The notes: a model not told the origin generated them from the letters alone. A stretch of DNA of 64,000 bases from Saprospiraceae bacterium (GCA_022448955.1 JAKVCU010000064.1:1-64000), one strand, 5' to 3'. Shown: positions 36,386 to 46,536, counted from the first letter of the stretch. A program made the numbers and translations.

Positions 36386-38761
36386 ATGAAACTTACGACC
36401 AAGGAAAAAGTATCTGAAACTAAGAATTTTAAGCATACGGATTTAATGAAAAAGTTTGGTATGATCTCTCTCCCTTATAAACAAACCTTCAGTTTGTTGC
36501 CTGTAATCGAGGTCATGAGAACATTAGCAAATAGTGAAAACTTTGGTGAAAAGTTTCTAGCCAATTCCATCCTAGAACGTATTGAAAATGTACCAGAACT
36601 TCTGACCTCTTTTGATCCAAAAGGTGGAGATATATTTGAAAAGAATAAAGAATTGATGGAACTCATTATGCTTGCTTTATTCCCTCCACATGCTAAAAAA
36701 AATCGCTTGGCAAAAATCTCTATCCCATTTTCTGTGGAGCCGATTTATGAAACACCAATGCTTCATCACTTAAGAAATAATCAGCGAGTAAAGTATATTA
36801 TTAACGAAAACACAAAACGTCTAGAAACAGGTGCAATCATCGGTGCTTGCTCACTAATCTTGAATCGTTTTTATGGTCAGAATTTAAATATAGATATGCC
36901 TATCATCATTTCTATAATGCATGGAGAGGGCGATCTAAGCAAGTTTTACAAGACCCAGATGGGATTGGATATGGTGAAAGTGATTCCATTAAAGCCATTA
37001 AAAAAGATTACTCAAGACCAGATTCATGAGATGCTTAGCAATATTTATGATATTGACTTGTGGTTGGAGTATCTGCCACCTGAAAACTTTGAGTTCTGTG
37101 GCTTCTATACAGGTACTTTGGTAGACATAACGGAAGAGGAAGCCCTTTCTAGAATAAAATTTACTTTATTAGAAGGCGATGCCGTCACAAAGCCTGAAAA
37201 AGTAAAAACTTTAGAATCATTAGTCGGGACTTATTTTGGTATGGAAGGCCTTCAACTAGGGATTACTGCTATTGATTATCCTCGTGATCGAATGATTGCT
37301 CACAAATATAAAATACGCTTTGATTTTTTAGCAGATGAACAAGCCATCCTCCTTGCAGACGAAAATACCAATTCGATCTATGAAAAGGCATGTAAATATG
37401 AGGAGGTATTACTTATCGAGGATATCGATGAGCTTCGGAATAAAACCCCTATTGAAAAAGGCTTACTTCGTAAAGGGATTAGAAGTATTATTGTAGCACC
37501 TTTGTTTAATAAAGATCAAAAAGTAATTGGATTATTAGAAATAGCATCCTCTCGTCCTTATGCAATGAACAGCTTTGTTGAACTTAAGTTTAAGGAGATT
37601 TCTGGCTTGTTTTCTATTGCTATTGAACGTAGTAGAGAAGAAATTGATAATCGTATAGAAGCCATAATTAGAGAACAATATACTGCTATCCATCCAAGCA
37701 TTGAGTGGAAGTTTATCGAAACTTCTTATAATTTATTAGAAAAAAGAGAGCATAACCCTGAAAATGCAGTAGTGGATCCTATCATCTTTAAAAATGTGTA
37801 CCCATTGTATGGTCAGGCAGATATTGTGAGCTCTTCTAGTAAAAGGAATCAGGCTATTCAAGCGGATTTGGTGGATAATCTCAAAAGATTAGAAAAAGTT
37901 TTGGGAGATACAAATAAAGAAATTTTATTTCCTTTACTTAATCAGTACACTACGATAGTACATCGCAATAGAACAAATCTAGAACTTGAATTTAATTCCA
38001 ATGATGAATCTAGAATAGTAGATTTAATTCAGAATGAAGTTCATCCTATTTTGATTCAAATCCGTCAACGTTTTCCATCCTTTGCCAGTAATATCTCGAC
38101 TTATTTCAACTACTTGGATAAAGATCTAGGTATTGTATATCAAAAACGGAAAGCTTATGAAGAAAGCGTGAGCAGCCTGAATAGGGTGATTGGCAATTTT
38201 CTGGAGCAAGAGAATAAAAAGGCACAAAAATTTTTACCACACTACTTCGAAAAATATAAAACAGATGGTATAGAGTATGATATCTATATCGGTCAAGCTC
38301 TACTTAATAAGCATACCTTCCGTCCAATGTACCTTCGGAATCTACGACTGTGGCAATTGATCAATATGTGCGAAATTACAAGAAAAGTAGAGCTAGTAGG
38401 CAAAAAATTACCTGTCCCCCTTACAACGGCTCAACTGATTTTTGCGTATACAACACCTCTATCTATTCGTTTTAGAATGGATGAAAAGCAGTTTGATGTA
38501 GATGGTGCTTATAACGTGCGTTATGAGATTTTGAAAAAGCGTATCGATAAAGCTGTAATCGAAGGGACAAGTGATCGACTTACCATTGCAGGGAAGGTGG
38601 CAATTGTGTATCTACAAGAGAAAGATAGGCAAGAATATCTGGAATATATCGACTACCTATTACACGAAGATTTTATTACAGAGGATATTGAAGATTTAAC
38701 TCTTGGTAAACTACAAGGAGTGCAAGGCTTGAAAGCCCTAAGGATTACGGTTAAAGTTTAA
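36386..38761 (+). CDS. GAF-domain protein
   Basis: A large cytoplasmic protein (791 residues with the ATG at 36386; the frame opens at a TTG at 36359). Residues about 320-420 form a GAF fold (EEVLLIEDIDELRNKT, SIIVAPLFNKDQKVIGLLEIAS, LKFKEISGLFSIAIERS). The rest is helix-rich without further recognisable output domains; the C-terminal 220 residues carry YLRNLRLWQLINMCEITR. Likely a signal or redox sensor in the cytoplasm; the ligand is unknown. No kinase or cyclase module is attached. Confidence 0.7.
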   Translation: MKLTTKEKVSETKNFKHTDLMKKFGMISLPYKQTFSLLPVIEVMRTLANSENFGEKFLANSILERIENVPELLTSFDPKGGDIFEKNKELMELIMLALFPPHAKKNRLAKISIPFSVEPIYETPMLHHLRNNQRVKYIINENTKRLETGAIIGACSLILNRFYGQNLNIDMPIIISIMHGEGDLSKFYKTQMGLDMVKVIPLKPLKKITQDQIHEMLSNIYDIDLWLEYLPPENFEFCGFYTGTLVDITEEEALSRIKFTLLEGDAVTKPEKVKTLESLVGTYFGMEGLQLGITAIDYPRDRMIAHKYKIRFDFLADEQAILLADENTNSIYEKACKYEEVLLIEDIDELRNKTPIEKGLLRKGIRSIIVAPLFNKDQKVIGLLEIASSRPYAMNSFVELKFKEISGLFSIAIERSREEIDNRIEAIIREQYTAIHPSIEWKFIETSYNLLEKREHNPENAVVDPIIFKNVYPLYGQADIVSSSSKRNQAIQADLVDNLKRLEKVLGDTNKEILFPLLNQYTTIVHRNRTNLELEFNSNDESRIVDLIQNEVHPILIQIRQRFPSFASNISTYFNYLDKDLGIVYQKRKAYEESVSSLNRVIGNFLEQENKKAQKFLPHYFEKYKTDGIEYDIYIGQALLNKHTFRPMYLRNLRLWQLINMCEITRKVELVGKKLPVPLTTAQLIFAYTTPLSIRFRMDEKQFDVDGAYNVRYEILKKRIDKAVIEGTSDRLTIAGKVAIVYLQEKDRQEYLEYIDYLLHEDFITEDIEDLTLGKLQGVQGLKALRITVKV

Positions 38762-38931
38762 AATTCACTTTGTCCGTATCTGTACATCAAATATTACTTA
38801 AAGGCAATATCTTGACCAGATATCCGTTATTTGGATTGATTTAGTGTAAAAGAATTGTGACTATAATTCTAATTTACGTCCAAAATGTACCATATAAGCG
38901 CAACGTAAGTTGGATGAAATTAATCTAAACT

Positions 38932-38953
38932 AGAAGGAATATTTTTTCCTTCT
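38932..38953 (+). other. Short 5'-leader hairpin
   Basis: AGAAGGAA (38932-38939) pairs with TTCCTTCT (38946-38953), loop 6 nt, 13 nt before the ATG of the barrel gene. Could be a leader structure; significance unclear. Confidence 0.3.
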
Positions 38954-38966
38954 AAAACAGGACAAA

Positions 38967-39998
38967 ATGAAACACTTGAAAATAAGCATTTTCTTTGCTT
39001 TTTTTTCCTATTGCTCATTCGTTCAGGCTCAGGTGAATTTGCTACCCTTGGAAAGTAAGGTGCTTCCTTCTAAATCTGTTTTCTGCAGCCCAGGTGTTAT
39101 GAATACTTCTCGTAGTAGAGGAGCAGAATTCACCTCTGGTTTTACAAGTCCATTCTCTTTGCAAGTACCAATTGGTAGTGTAGATGCAGCGACTAGTGGT
39201 CAGGTGGAGTTTGTAGAAAGTTATAGAGCAAAGATTAAAATACCTTTAATTATCAAAAAAGATTTTAAGGTATTGTTCGGTTATGAGTACAATTCTGAAA
39301 CTTATCACTTTGGTGAGACAGCTGGCTTTCACTCAGCAACTTTTAATAGCCTTGATGATAAAGCCTTAAGGTCGAATAGATATTCCCTATATGCAACCAA
39401 GTCTTTTAATGAACGAATTTATAGCTTAATTCGTTTGAGAGCAACCTACAATGGAGACTATGATCAAGGTATGACTATCAATGATCGTTATGGTATTTAT
39501 AGTGTGATTGGTGGTGTAGGTTTTAAAGAGAGTGATAAAAAAGAATGGGGCTTAGGACTTAGTTATAGTTTTAGTAAGTTTCGTACTCGTTTGATACCAT
39601 TTTTATTATATAATCAAACCTTTAATGATAAGTGGGGTATAGAAGCGATTTTACCTCTTCAGGTATTTGCTAGATACAATGTTAGTAAAAAAACAATCCT
39701 ACTAAGTGGAGTAGAATATCATAGGTCTTTTTATAATGCCGATTTTTATAATGCATTTTCTAATGAATCTGAAAATTATTATCTAAAACACTCTGGACTG
39801 CGATCAAGTATAACTCTAGAACAGAAAATTGCTCCTTGGTTATGGATGCACGCTAAGGCAGGTTATCAAACTTCTTTCACCACAGACTTTCATAATCAAT
39901 ATGACCCTACAGCCTCTTTTGGAGCAAATACTAGTAATACATGGTTTTTCCAAATGGGACTATTCCTATCTCCACCTGATAGATTAATGAATAGATAA
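38967..39998 (+). CDS. Outer-membrane beta-barrel protein (DUF6268-like)
   Basis: A 343-residue protein with signal peptide (1-21, SFVQA) and alternating polar/hydrophobic strands throughout (LFGYEYNSETYHF, LGLSYSFSKFRTRLIP, LSGVEYHRSFYN, AKAGYQTSFTTDF). The composition, length and Tyr/Phe-terminated strands are those of a small beta-barrel. Family DUF6268 is suspected but not certain. The TAA stop codon overlaps the first bases of repeat copy D, so the repeat supplies the stop. Confidence 0.6.
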   Translation: MKHLKISIFFAFFSYCSFVQAQVNLLPLESKVLPSKSVFCSPGVMNTSRSRGAEFTSGFTSPFSLQVPIGSVDAATSGQVEFVESYRAKIKIPLIIKKDFKVLFGYEYNSETYHFGETAGFHSATFNSLDDKALRSNRYSLYATKSFNERIYSLIRLRATYNGDYDQGMTINDRYGIYSVIGGVGFKESDKKEWGLGLSYSFSKFRTRLIPFLLYNQTFNDKWGIEAILPLQVFARYNVSKKTILLSGVEYHRSFYNADFYNAFSNESENYYLKHSGLRSSITLEQKIAPWLWMHAKAGYQTSFTTDFHNQYDPTASFGANTSNTWFFQMGLFLSPPDRLMNR

Positions 39999-40165
39999 GC
40001 GGCTAGCCAAAATTACCAGCACAAAAAATGTTAGTTCAAAAATTGAAAGAAACTGATGATGATAAAGTGGTGCATGAATTCTGAGCTAGCTCCCAGCTTC
40101 TGCCTAAAATGTTATTGTGCCAATTCCAGCCTGCCGACAGGCACAGTTTCGGGCAAACTACTTAT
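39997..40165 (+). repeat. Palindromic repeat, copy D
   Basis: Starts at AAGCGGCTAGCC, overlapping the stop codon of the previous gene. Core 40047-40077, 31 bp but diverged (AACTGATGATGATAAAGTGG then TGCATGA). Arms gttagttc and gagctagct pair with two G-U. Right end: cagcctgccgacaggc then gtttcgggcaaactact. Confidence 0.65.
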
Positions 40166-40383
40166 CTCTTTACCGACTTATTGTATAATAAAATATATGA
40201 AATGGGTATATTTTGAACTTAAGGTGCTTTTTTAACTATTTAACGTAAAAATTTTCATCCCTCCAAAAATCCTGTTATATTGTAAATGACTTCTTTAATC
40301 TGAATTTTCTAATTGATATAATAAATTAAGAAAAGTTAAATAAGTTGTTCTTGTATGCAATAAAAACTAAAGACCTACAGTTA

Positions 40384-40480
40384 TAAGTGCCTAAACAAAA
40401 TTACTTGTACAATGAACGCTAGCCATCGGCAAGCGCTCTTAAATAAATTATTGTATCAGCTTTTTGTATTATTACTTATA
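40384..40480 (+). repeat. Degenerate palindromic repeat, copy E
   Basis: AAGTGCCTAAACAAAATTAC and CTTGTACAATGAA at 40384-40416 are similar to the left end of copies C, F and G. The 31-bp core is missing; the end is recognisable as ttgtatcagct. Confidence 0.45.
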
Positions 40481-40519
40481 CGCTATTGTCTATTTTATTA
40501 AATAGTATTTCAACTCCAT

Positions 40520-40759
40520 TTAACTTTCCATTGAATAGTATTTAGTTTCTTGTTCCCCAATGGGTAGCATTTTCTGGGCATAGAAGTGCAGATAAAAACA
40601 CTTAAGGATCACTTTGTTGATGTACATCCATTCAAAGAGATGGTTACACCCTTGCAGACGTGTAATTTTGTCTCGGATTTCAACATTATATTCCTTATAA
40701 AATAGTTTTGATCTGAATGTACCTACATTCAGTAGGTCTTGTCCGTACTTCCTATTTGG
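40520..40759 (-). pseudogene. Antisense coding-like fragment without start codon
   Basis: Between an upstream TAG (40760-40762 complement) and TAA (complement of 40520-40522) 79 codons are open. The reading includes KYGQDLLNVGTFRSKLFYK, EYNVEIRDKITRLQG and CNHLFEWMYINKVILK. No ATG at the left and no family recognised. It may be the fragment of a decayed gene or chance. Low confidence. Confidence 0.25.
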
Positions 40760-40836
40760 CTATTGCCTTATAGAAGAATGGTCAGCTTATGTCTAGAATA
40801 GAGCAAGTTTATTCTTTAAACTGATAAGTACTTGAC

Positions 40837-43800
40837 ATGAGAAAGATCAAAATTACCATCAATATTTTATTGATGATTCTTATCCTTACAAATTTACGCA
40901 GCCAGTCCTGGGTCGGCTCACACACAACTGTCGGATCAGCTTATTTTACAACAGATAATACGAGACCTAATCCGGCCTCTTTTTATGATATGATGGGCTT
41001 TTGTGGAGGAACGAATTGGGATGGCCATTCTAGCCCTAATCCGGCCAAAAATATAGTGCGAAATGCTCGTAGCTTCCATTTAATGGAAATTGATTATCGT
41101 TACCAAGCTAATCCTTCTAATTATGAGGTTGTTGCTTGTACAACAGACTGTGATGATTGGAGCTGCTATCCAGATGATAGCTGTGACTTGCCTGTGGAGG
41201 GTTCTGGTGAAAGTAGTTTTGCCTATTATAAAAGCCGCTACTGTGGAAAATGGAAATCAAATTTTGATACCCTTTATGCTTCCTTGGAAGCAATTACCCC
41301 ATATTACAAAAACGGTAACTGCCCTAGTACCGAATATGAATGGCGAGGATGGCCACATAAATGGTACAACGCTCAGGAATGGGGAGGAGACGTAGAGTCT
41401 ATCCGTGAAAACGCCAGAAAATATGCCGAAGCATTTGTGATTACTTTTTGCCCAAAAGAAGAGGACAGAGCCTGCATTGTTAATGTCTTAGAAGTTGGTA
41501 ATGAACCTTGGGGTGACCCTGGCATTCCCGCATTTCACGCTATTCAAAGGGGTATTATTGATGCAATGAGAGATTACTACGAAAGCGACGACCCTCAGCA
41601 ATGGAGAATGAAATTATCTACAGCTGCTTTCCAAGCAGATGACCCAAACTCTGGTATAAATGATTATATCGAATATATGATCCCAACAGATGTGCGTCCG
41701 TACTACTCTTACATTAGTATTCACCCTTATGCTTTTCATATTACGGGTGACCGAATTACAGAAACTCCAGAAGCAGCACAAGGAGAATTCTTGCGGATTA
41801 AAAATTTAGAAGAATGGAGGCGCCATAATATGCCGCATGCTATGATGAATGTGACAGAATTTGGCTGGAATTCAAAAGACTTAGGTAATGACTTCCCAGG
41901 AGTAGGAGAGGTGGCCCAATCTATATACACTATCCGTGCAAGTTTATTGATGAGCCGTTATCAGGTCAATAAAGCATTTATCTATGAGCTCTTTGATCAA
42001 CCTGGAGTTACACTATTTAATAGTACAGGTCTAATTGGACGGAACAATGATCCAATAAAAAAAGGCTTTTTTGCTTTGAGCAAATTTCAAGACCAGCTTG
42101 GAAATAAAGTTTTTTTGAAAGCTTTGCATGAAGATTATGATCCAGTAAATGGTATGGTAGCTTACCTGCTAGGGAATAAGAATGGTCAACCAACACATCT
42201 GGTGGCCTGGCGACCTACTGATATTAATAATATCAATAACTATCCTACAGATTATCTTCAAAAAACAATCACCCTTCCTACTAATAATATGCACGTACAG
42301 ACGAATGGTCAGTTTAAATACCTAGGATGGGACAATACTGCTGATGGTAATATTAATGCACAAACCACAGTAGAACTTGATCTCACTATCCAAAATCAAT
42401 TACAAATAAACTTGACAGCCATGCCTATATTGATTCCTCTAGTGGCCGATGGCGTTCGTTACAATAAGCAAGGCCAATTGGAATTACTTGATGGTGGCTG
42501 TGATCAACTTGCAAATGGTGGTGAAATTGAAGGCTTCGAAGCGATGTGTGAGGCTTTTGATCCCGGGATAATTTCCAGCCTAGATATGCCGCTAGCAGAA
42601 CCTATTGAGGTGGTCTATCAATGGGAGCGCAGTTTTGATGCTCATATAGGCAATTGGGAAGTAATTCAAGGAGCTGCAGAGGCAACATATGATCCTGAAT
42701 TTATTGAGGAAAGTTGCTGGTTCAGAAGAGGTACTCGACTGGAAGGCTGTACTTTAACCACTTATTCCAATTCCATTGAAAAAAGAGTGGGGGGGAATGA
42801 CTGCAGTGATGATCCAAGCGATACCGAACCAGATGATCCCATTTCTATTGAATGTTTAGCAAATATGAGCCTTACGGCAAATGAATTTGGTTGGGTACAG
42901 GCAATTTGGAATGCCCCAATGGCTACCAGTAGCTGCAGTACCTCGAGCGATCCAGTCTGTACAGGGGATGAGATAGAAGGTTTTGAATATATAGGTGATC
43001 TGAATAGCAAAGAATATTATATCTCGAATAATAAAGAACAGTGGGGTAAGGCCAAAGATGGATGTAACGCTATAGGAGGACAATTGGTACAACTAAAAGA
43101 TGAATTAGAAAATGAATTCATACAAGATGCTATGAGCATTAGCGGTATCTCGACTGCTTATATCGGCCTAAGTGATGAGTCTTCAGATGGGCAATATCAA
43201 TGGACGGATGGAAGCCATGCCACTTATGAAAATTGGAGTGGAAATCCACCAAATGCCAATGGACAAACTGACTTTGCTTATATGGGAAGTTGGAGTGAAG
43301 GGAAATGGTATAGGGGATCTTTCTGGACCACTAAAAATTACCTTTGTCAACTCAATTGTACTGAATCTAATCCTCCATCCAGCAATGAATTAATCATCTC
43401 ACAAGTTGATGGACCTCTCAGTGGAAGTCAACTAAGCCCAGGCAGTTATATCATTACCTATGAAGTAAGTAACTCCTGTGGAGATGTAGCACAATGTAGC
43501 TTCGAAATTACAGTAGAACCATTCCAAGATTGTCCAGAAGAAATAATTGAAGGCTTTGATTCATTGGGTGATTTTAATAATCATCATTACCAATTATCCG
43601 AAAATAAATCAAAATGGATGCATGCCCTTCAAACTTGTGATGATCAAGGGGGCTATCTAACTATTGTGGATGACGCCTTAGAGAATGAATTTCTGAGCAA
43701 AGCAATAAAAAGTTATGGCATTTCCACTGCTTATATCGGTTTAACAGATATAGGAGGCGATGGCTCCTTTTTATGGTCAAATGGTGTGCAGGTAGAATAT

Positions 43801-44208
43801 GAAAATTGGAGCCAATCCCCTGCCATTAATGGTCAAGCAGATTTTGCTTATCTGGGTGCATGGACAGATGGGCCTTGGTATCTAGCTGGCCAGTATACAG
43901 AAAAACACTTTATCTGTGAGTTTAGCTGTGAGGACCTACCTGAAGTGGCAAGTCTTCAGATAGCAGAGCAAACAATTGGAGTTTATCCTAATCCCGTTCG
44001 GGAGGAGTTACAAATTGTTCTAGATAATAGTGGTTTTGAAGCTTATTGGTTGACAGACCTAAGTGGTAAACTTTTAGATATGCAATTTTTTGATAAACCG
44101 CAGCTGTCCCATGCTTTAAACCTAAGCCAATTTACAAATGGCATGTATTTGCTAGTCTTAAAAGGTGAAGCAATGGGCCGTAAAAGCTTTAAAATCATAA
44201 AAGAATAA
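40837..44208 (+). CDS. Secreted T9SS glycoside-hydrolase-like protein with two C-type lectin domains
   Basis: An 1123-residue extracellular protein. After a signal peptide (about 1-22), the first 530 residues resemble a clan GH-A (beta/alpha)8 hydrolase: acid/base motif LEVGNEPWGDPG with Glu223, nucleophile motif NVTEFGWNSKD with Glu341. Many cysteines suggest disulfides. Two C-type lectin domains follow, at about 710-830 and 903-1040 (YYISNNKEQWGKAKDGCN, STAYIGLSDESSDGQYQW, YENWSGNPP; HYQLSENKSKWMHALQTC), separated by a HYR-like segment. Residues about 1046-1123 (VYPNPVREELQI ... GMYLLVLKG) form the Por/T9SS sorting domain. Substrate unknown; lectin domains likely dock it on glycans. Confidence 0.8.
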   Translation: MRKIKITINILLMILILTNLRSQSWVGSHTTVGSAYFTTDNTRPNPASFYDMMGFCGGTNWDGHSSPNPAKNIVRNARSFHLMEIDYRYQANPSNYEVVACTTDCDDWSCYPDDSCDLPVEGSGESSFAYYKSRYCGKWKSNFDTLYASLEAITPYYKNGNCPSTEYEWRGWPHKWYNAQEWGGDVESIRENARKYAEAFVITFCPKEEDRACIVNVLEVGNEPWGDPGIPAFHAIQRGIIDAMRDYYESDDPQQWRMKLSTAAFQADDPNSGINDYIEYMIPTDVRPYYSYISIHPYAFHITGDRITETPEAAQGEFLRIKNLEEWRRHNMPHAMMNVTEFGWNSKDLGNDFPGVGEVAQSIYTIRASLLMSRYQVNKAFIYELFDQPGVTLFNSTGLIGRNNDPIKKGFFALSKFQDQLGNKVFLKALHEDYDPVNGMVAYLLGNKNGQPTHLVAWRPTDINNINNYPTDYLQKTITLPTNNMHVQTNGQFKYLGWDNTADGNINAQTTVELDLTIQNQLQINLTAMPILIPLVADGVRYNKQGQLELLDGGCDQLANGGEIEGFEAMCEAFDPGIISSLDMPLAEPIEVVYQWERSFDAHIGNWEVIQGAAEATYDPEFIEESCWFRRGTRLEGCTLTTYSNSIEKRVGGNDCSDDPSDTEPDDPISIECLANMSLTANEFGWVQAIWNAPMATSSCSTSSDPVCTGDEIEGFEYIGDLNSKEYYISNNKEQWGKAKDGCNAIGGQLVQLKDELENEFIQDAMSISGISTAYIGLSDESSDGQYQWTDGSHATYENWSGNPPNANGQTDFAYMGSWSEGKWYRGSFWTTKNYLCQLNCTESNPPSSNELIISQVDGPLSGSQLSPGSYIITYEVSNSCGDVAQCSFEITVEPFQDCPEEIIEGFDSLGDFNNHHYQLSENKSKWMHALQTCDDQGGYLTIVDDALENEFLSKAIKSYGISTAYIGLTDIGGDGSFLWSNGVQVEYENWSQSPAINGQADFAYLGAWTDGPWYLAGQYTEKHFICEFSCEDLPEVASLQIAEQTIGVYPNPVREELQIVLDNSGFEAYWLTDLSGKLLDMQFFDKPQLSHALNLSQFTNGMYLLVLKGEAMGRKSFKIIKE

Positions 44209-44343
44209 ATGCACTTTTTAGATACACACATGGAGCAAACTACGCAATTATTTGGGCTTATCACTTGTCTTAGGTCATGTATCTGATCAAAGGTATAGCT
44301 TAGGAATAAGTACAAACTAGATTATTCTGGTTGGCAGTCCATG

Positions 44344-44369
44344 GCACCGCTTTTAGCGGTGCTTTTTTT
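44344..44369 (+). terminator. Intrinsic terminator after the lectin-domain gene
   Basis: GCACCGC (44344-44350), loop TTTTA, GCGGTGC (44356-44362) and seven T residues, rightward. Also shields the leftward epimerase gene. Confidence 0.9.
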
Positions 44370-44389
44370 ATGGAGTGGCTGAAGGAAAA

Positions 44390-45418
44390 TCATACAGAGA
44401 GCACCTTTGCTGGGATAGGCTTCTCTTCTACAGCTTTTTTAAATAGGGCAGCGCTCTCTTTTAGCGTTTGATCAATCGGAGTATATTCAAAGCCAAAAAT
44501 TTCCTTTGATTTGTGATTGGCATATTCAAAATATTGACCTGATAAACGAGCCGTTTCTTTCGTAATAAATGGACTTCCGCCAAATAATCTGCTTTTAAGC
44601 CATTCTATTCGCCATGCCATTTCTTGCAAAATGGTATTGACTTGGTATCGAGGTGGCTTTTTGCCCAAAAGGGCGGAAATGCGAAACATTAAATTTTTAA
44701 AACTTATTGGGCTACCATTCAGAATGTAGCGTTCTCCACTAATATCACTTTCCATAAGTTGGATCATGAATCGGCTCACATCTCTCACATCTACAATTCC
44801 AGTTTGCCCTAGAGAATAAAAAGGGAACTCTTTCCATGCTAATTTGAAAAACCTCAGAGGTCCATCATCCCAAAAACCTGCTCCTAAAATGACAGAAGGG
44901 TTGACTATCGCCATATTTAAGCCTTCGGCATACCCTCGCCATACCTCTTGTTCTCCTTGGTATTTGCTAATAGCATATTGAGAGTTATTTTTGCTTCTTT
45001 GCCATTTTGTATTCTCATCAATGAGCATTCCATTTTTGGGTCTACCAATAGCTGCTATAGAACTAACATGGATAAATTTTTTCACTTCAGCTTGTAAGGC
45101 CGCATTTACCATATTGGCAGTACCTTCCACATTGACTTGACGCATATCCTCAAATCTTCTTGGATCAAAACTTATCATTGCCGCACAATGATATACTTGC
45201 TCTACATCTTGTATGGCATCTTTCATGAACAAAACATCAAGTATATCCCCTTCTACCCACTCAATTTGATCGTAGATAGTGCTTACGAGATCCATTCTAC
45301 TTGTTTTTCGATGAATAGCACGGATGTTGGTGTACCCTTGAGCGAGGAGCATGCGTAATAGATAAGATCCAACAAAGCCTGTACCTCCACTTACTAATAT
45401 TTGTTTTGATTTATCCAA
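44390..45418 (-). CDS. NAD(P)-dependent epimerase/dehydratase (extended SDR)
   Basis: A 342-residue Rossmann-fold protein. Nucleotide-binding SGGTGFVGSYLL, the VYHCAAMISF segment, and catalytic YAISKYQGE (YxxxK) preceded by a Ser in VSSIAAIGRP. The C-terminal half is that of dihydroflavonol-reductase-like extended SDRs. It acts on a carbonyl or nucleotide-sugar substrate not identifiable here. Eleven nt downstream of anmK in the same leftward direction, so likely co-transcribed. Confidence 0.85.
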   Translation of the reverse strand: MDKSKQILVSGGTGFVGSYLLRMLLAQGYTNIRAIHRKTSRMDLVSTIYDQIEWVEGDILDVLFMKDAIQDVEQVYHCAAMISFDPRRFEDMRQVNVEGTANMVNAALQAEVKKFIHVSSIAAIGRPKNGMLIDENTKWQRSKNNSQYAISKYQGEQEVWRGYAEGLNMAIVNPSVILGAGFWDDGPLRFFKLAWKEFPFYSLGQTGIVDVRDVSRFMIQLMESDISGERYILNGSPISFKNLMFRISALLGKKPPRYQVNTILQEMAWRIEWLKSRLFGGSPFITKETARLSGQYFEYANHKSKEIFGFEYTPIDQTLKESAALFKKAVEEKPIPAKVLSV

Positions 45419-45429
45419 TGTTTATATGA

Positions 45430-46536
45430 TTAATTGATGTGATGTAAACTTCCACTTACGCTATCCTGAGTGGCTCCTGTAGCTGAAGCTAAACAGTTGT
45501 CCTGCTTGGTCATTCTAAGGTATCCCATCAAAGCCATTAAGATAGCTTCTTTAAACCCTATAATCTCATCAGAGGGAATATGAATAGTCAAATTGCATAC
45601 GTCTTTGCAGGCATCTTGTATCTGTTGAATCAAAAATGTATTCCAAGCACCACCACCAGTAACTAACATTTTATAAGCAGCTTTTTGCTGCTTTTCCCGA
45701 TTTTGAATTTGTAAGATAGCTTTTGCCGTTTGAAAGGCCAGTTGTTTGCAAGCAGTAGATAATTTATCTGCTGTTTTGCCCATATGTTGAAGGTAAACGC
45801 TCGTCTGCTGATCCAATACCCAATCATTGCCCAATGACTTGGGATAGCTTTCGCTAAAATAGGGCAAGGCATTAATCTGATCATAAAGCATTGAGATGGG
45901 CACTCCTGATGCTGCCATTTTCCCTTCATCATCATAAGCATATCCCTCTATTTGCGCAAGCGCATCTAGAACCTGATTGGCACCTCCAATATCAAAGGCT
46001 ACTATTCGATGATCACGAATAGGCGCACTAATATTCGCTATACCTCCAATGTTGAGATAATAATCGTACCCTTTAAAAAGATATTGATCAACAATGGGAG
46101 CAACTGGTGCCCCTTGGCCACCAAACGCCATATCCATCGCTCTAAATCGATCAATGGTTGGAATGCCTGTGGTGGCTGCAATGACCGCTCCATCACCTAA
46201 TTGGAAGGTAAATTGTTCTTCAGGATAATGAAAAATGGTATGTCCATGAGAAGCAACAATATCACAGTTCAATTGCTGCTTTTGCAAAAAGTCCTTCACC
46301 CGCTTTCCTAAATATCTACCGAAAGCTGTATGGGCGGCCAACAATGTTTTACCATCAGATTGAGGTAAGTTTTTTAGCTTATTTGCCCATTCCTCTGAAA
46401 AAGGAAGTGTAGAGGCAGCGTTTAATTTCCAGTGCAATTGATTACCTTGTAATTCAAAAGAGCAATGCGCTAAGTCAATCCCATCTAGTGAACTACCAGA
46501 CATTAATCCAATTATTTGATAGGTCGACTTTTTCAT
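45430..46536 (-). CDS. anmK: Anhydro-N-acetylmuramic acid kinase
   Basis: Phosphorylates and opens 1,6-anhydro-MurNAc to MurNAc-6-phosphate in peptidoglycan recycling. 368 residues. It has the family start GLMSGSSLDGIDLA, FDIGGANQVLDAL, VTGGGAWNTFLIQQI and EIIGFKEAILMALMG. It lies upstream of the epimerase. Together with the kinase-RapZ fusion at about 15 kb it points to MurNAc recycling in this organism. A MurQ etherase is not in the window. Confidence 0.93.
   Translation of the reverse strand: MKKSTYQIIGLMSGSSLDGIDLAHCSFELQGNQLHWKLNAASTLPFSEEWANKLKNLPQSDGKTLLAAHTAFGRYLGKRVKDFLQKQQLNCDIVASHGHTIFHYPEEQFTFQLGDGAVIAATTGIPTIDRFRAMDMAFGGQGAPVAPIVDQYLFKGYDYYLNIGGIANISAPIRDHRIVAFDIGGANQVLDALAQIEGYAYDDEGKMAASGVPISMLYDQINALPYFSESYPKSLGNDWVLDQQTSVYLQHMGKTADKLSTACKQLAFQTAKAILQIQNREKQQKAAYKMLVTGGGAWNTFLIQQIQDACKDVCNLTIHIPSDEIIGFKEAILMALMGYLRMTKQDNCLASATGATQDSVSGSLHHIN

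Larger units (their letters stand above)
40166..40836. other. Long intergenic region: degenerate repeat copy, fossil coding-like frame
   Basis: Holds degenerate copy E (40384-40480), a 79-codon open antisense frame without ATG (40520-40759), and AT-rich promoter-like DNA before the next gene. Nothing else recognised. Confidence 0.5.
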
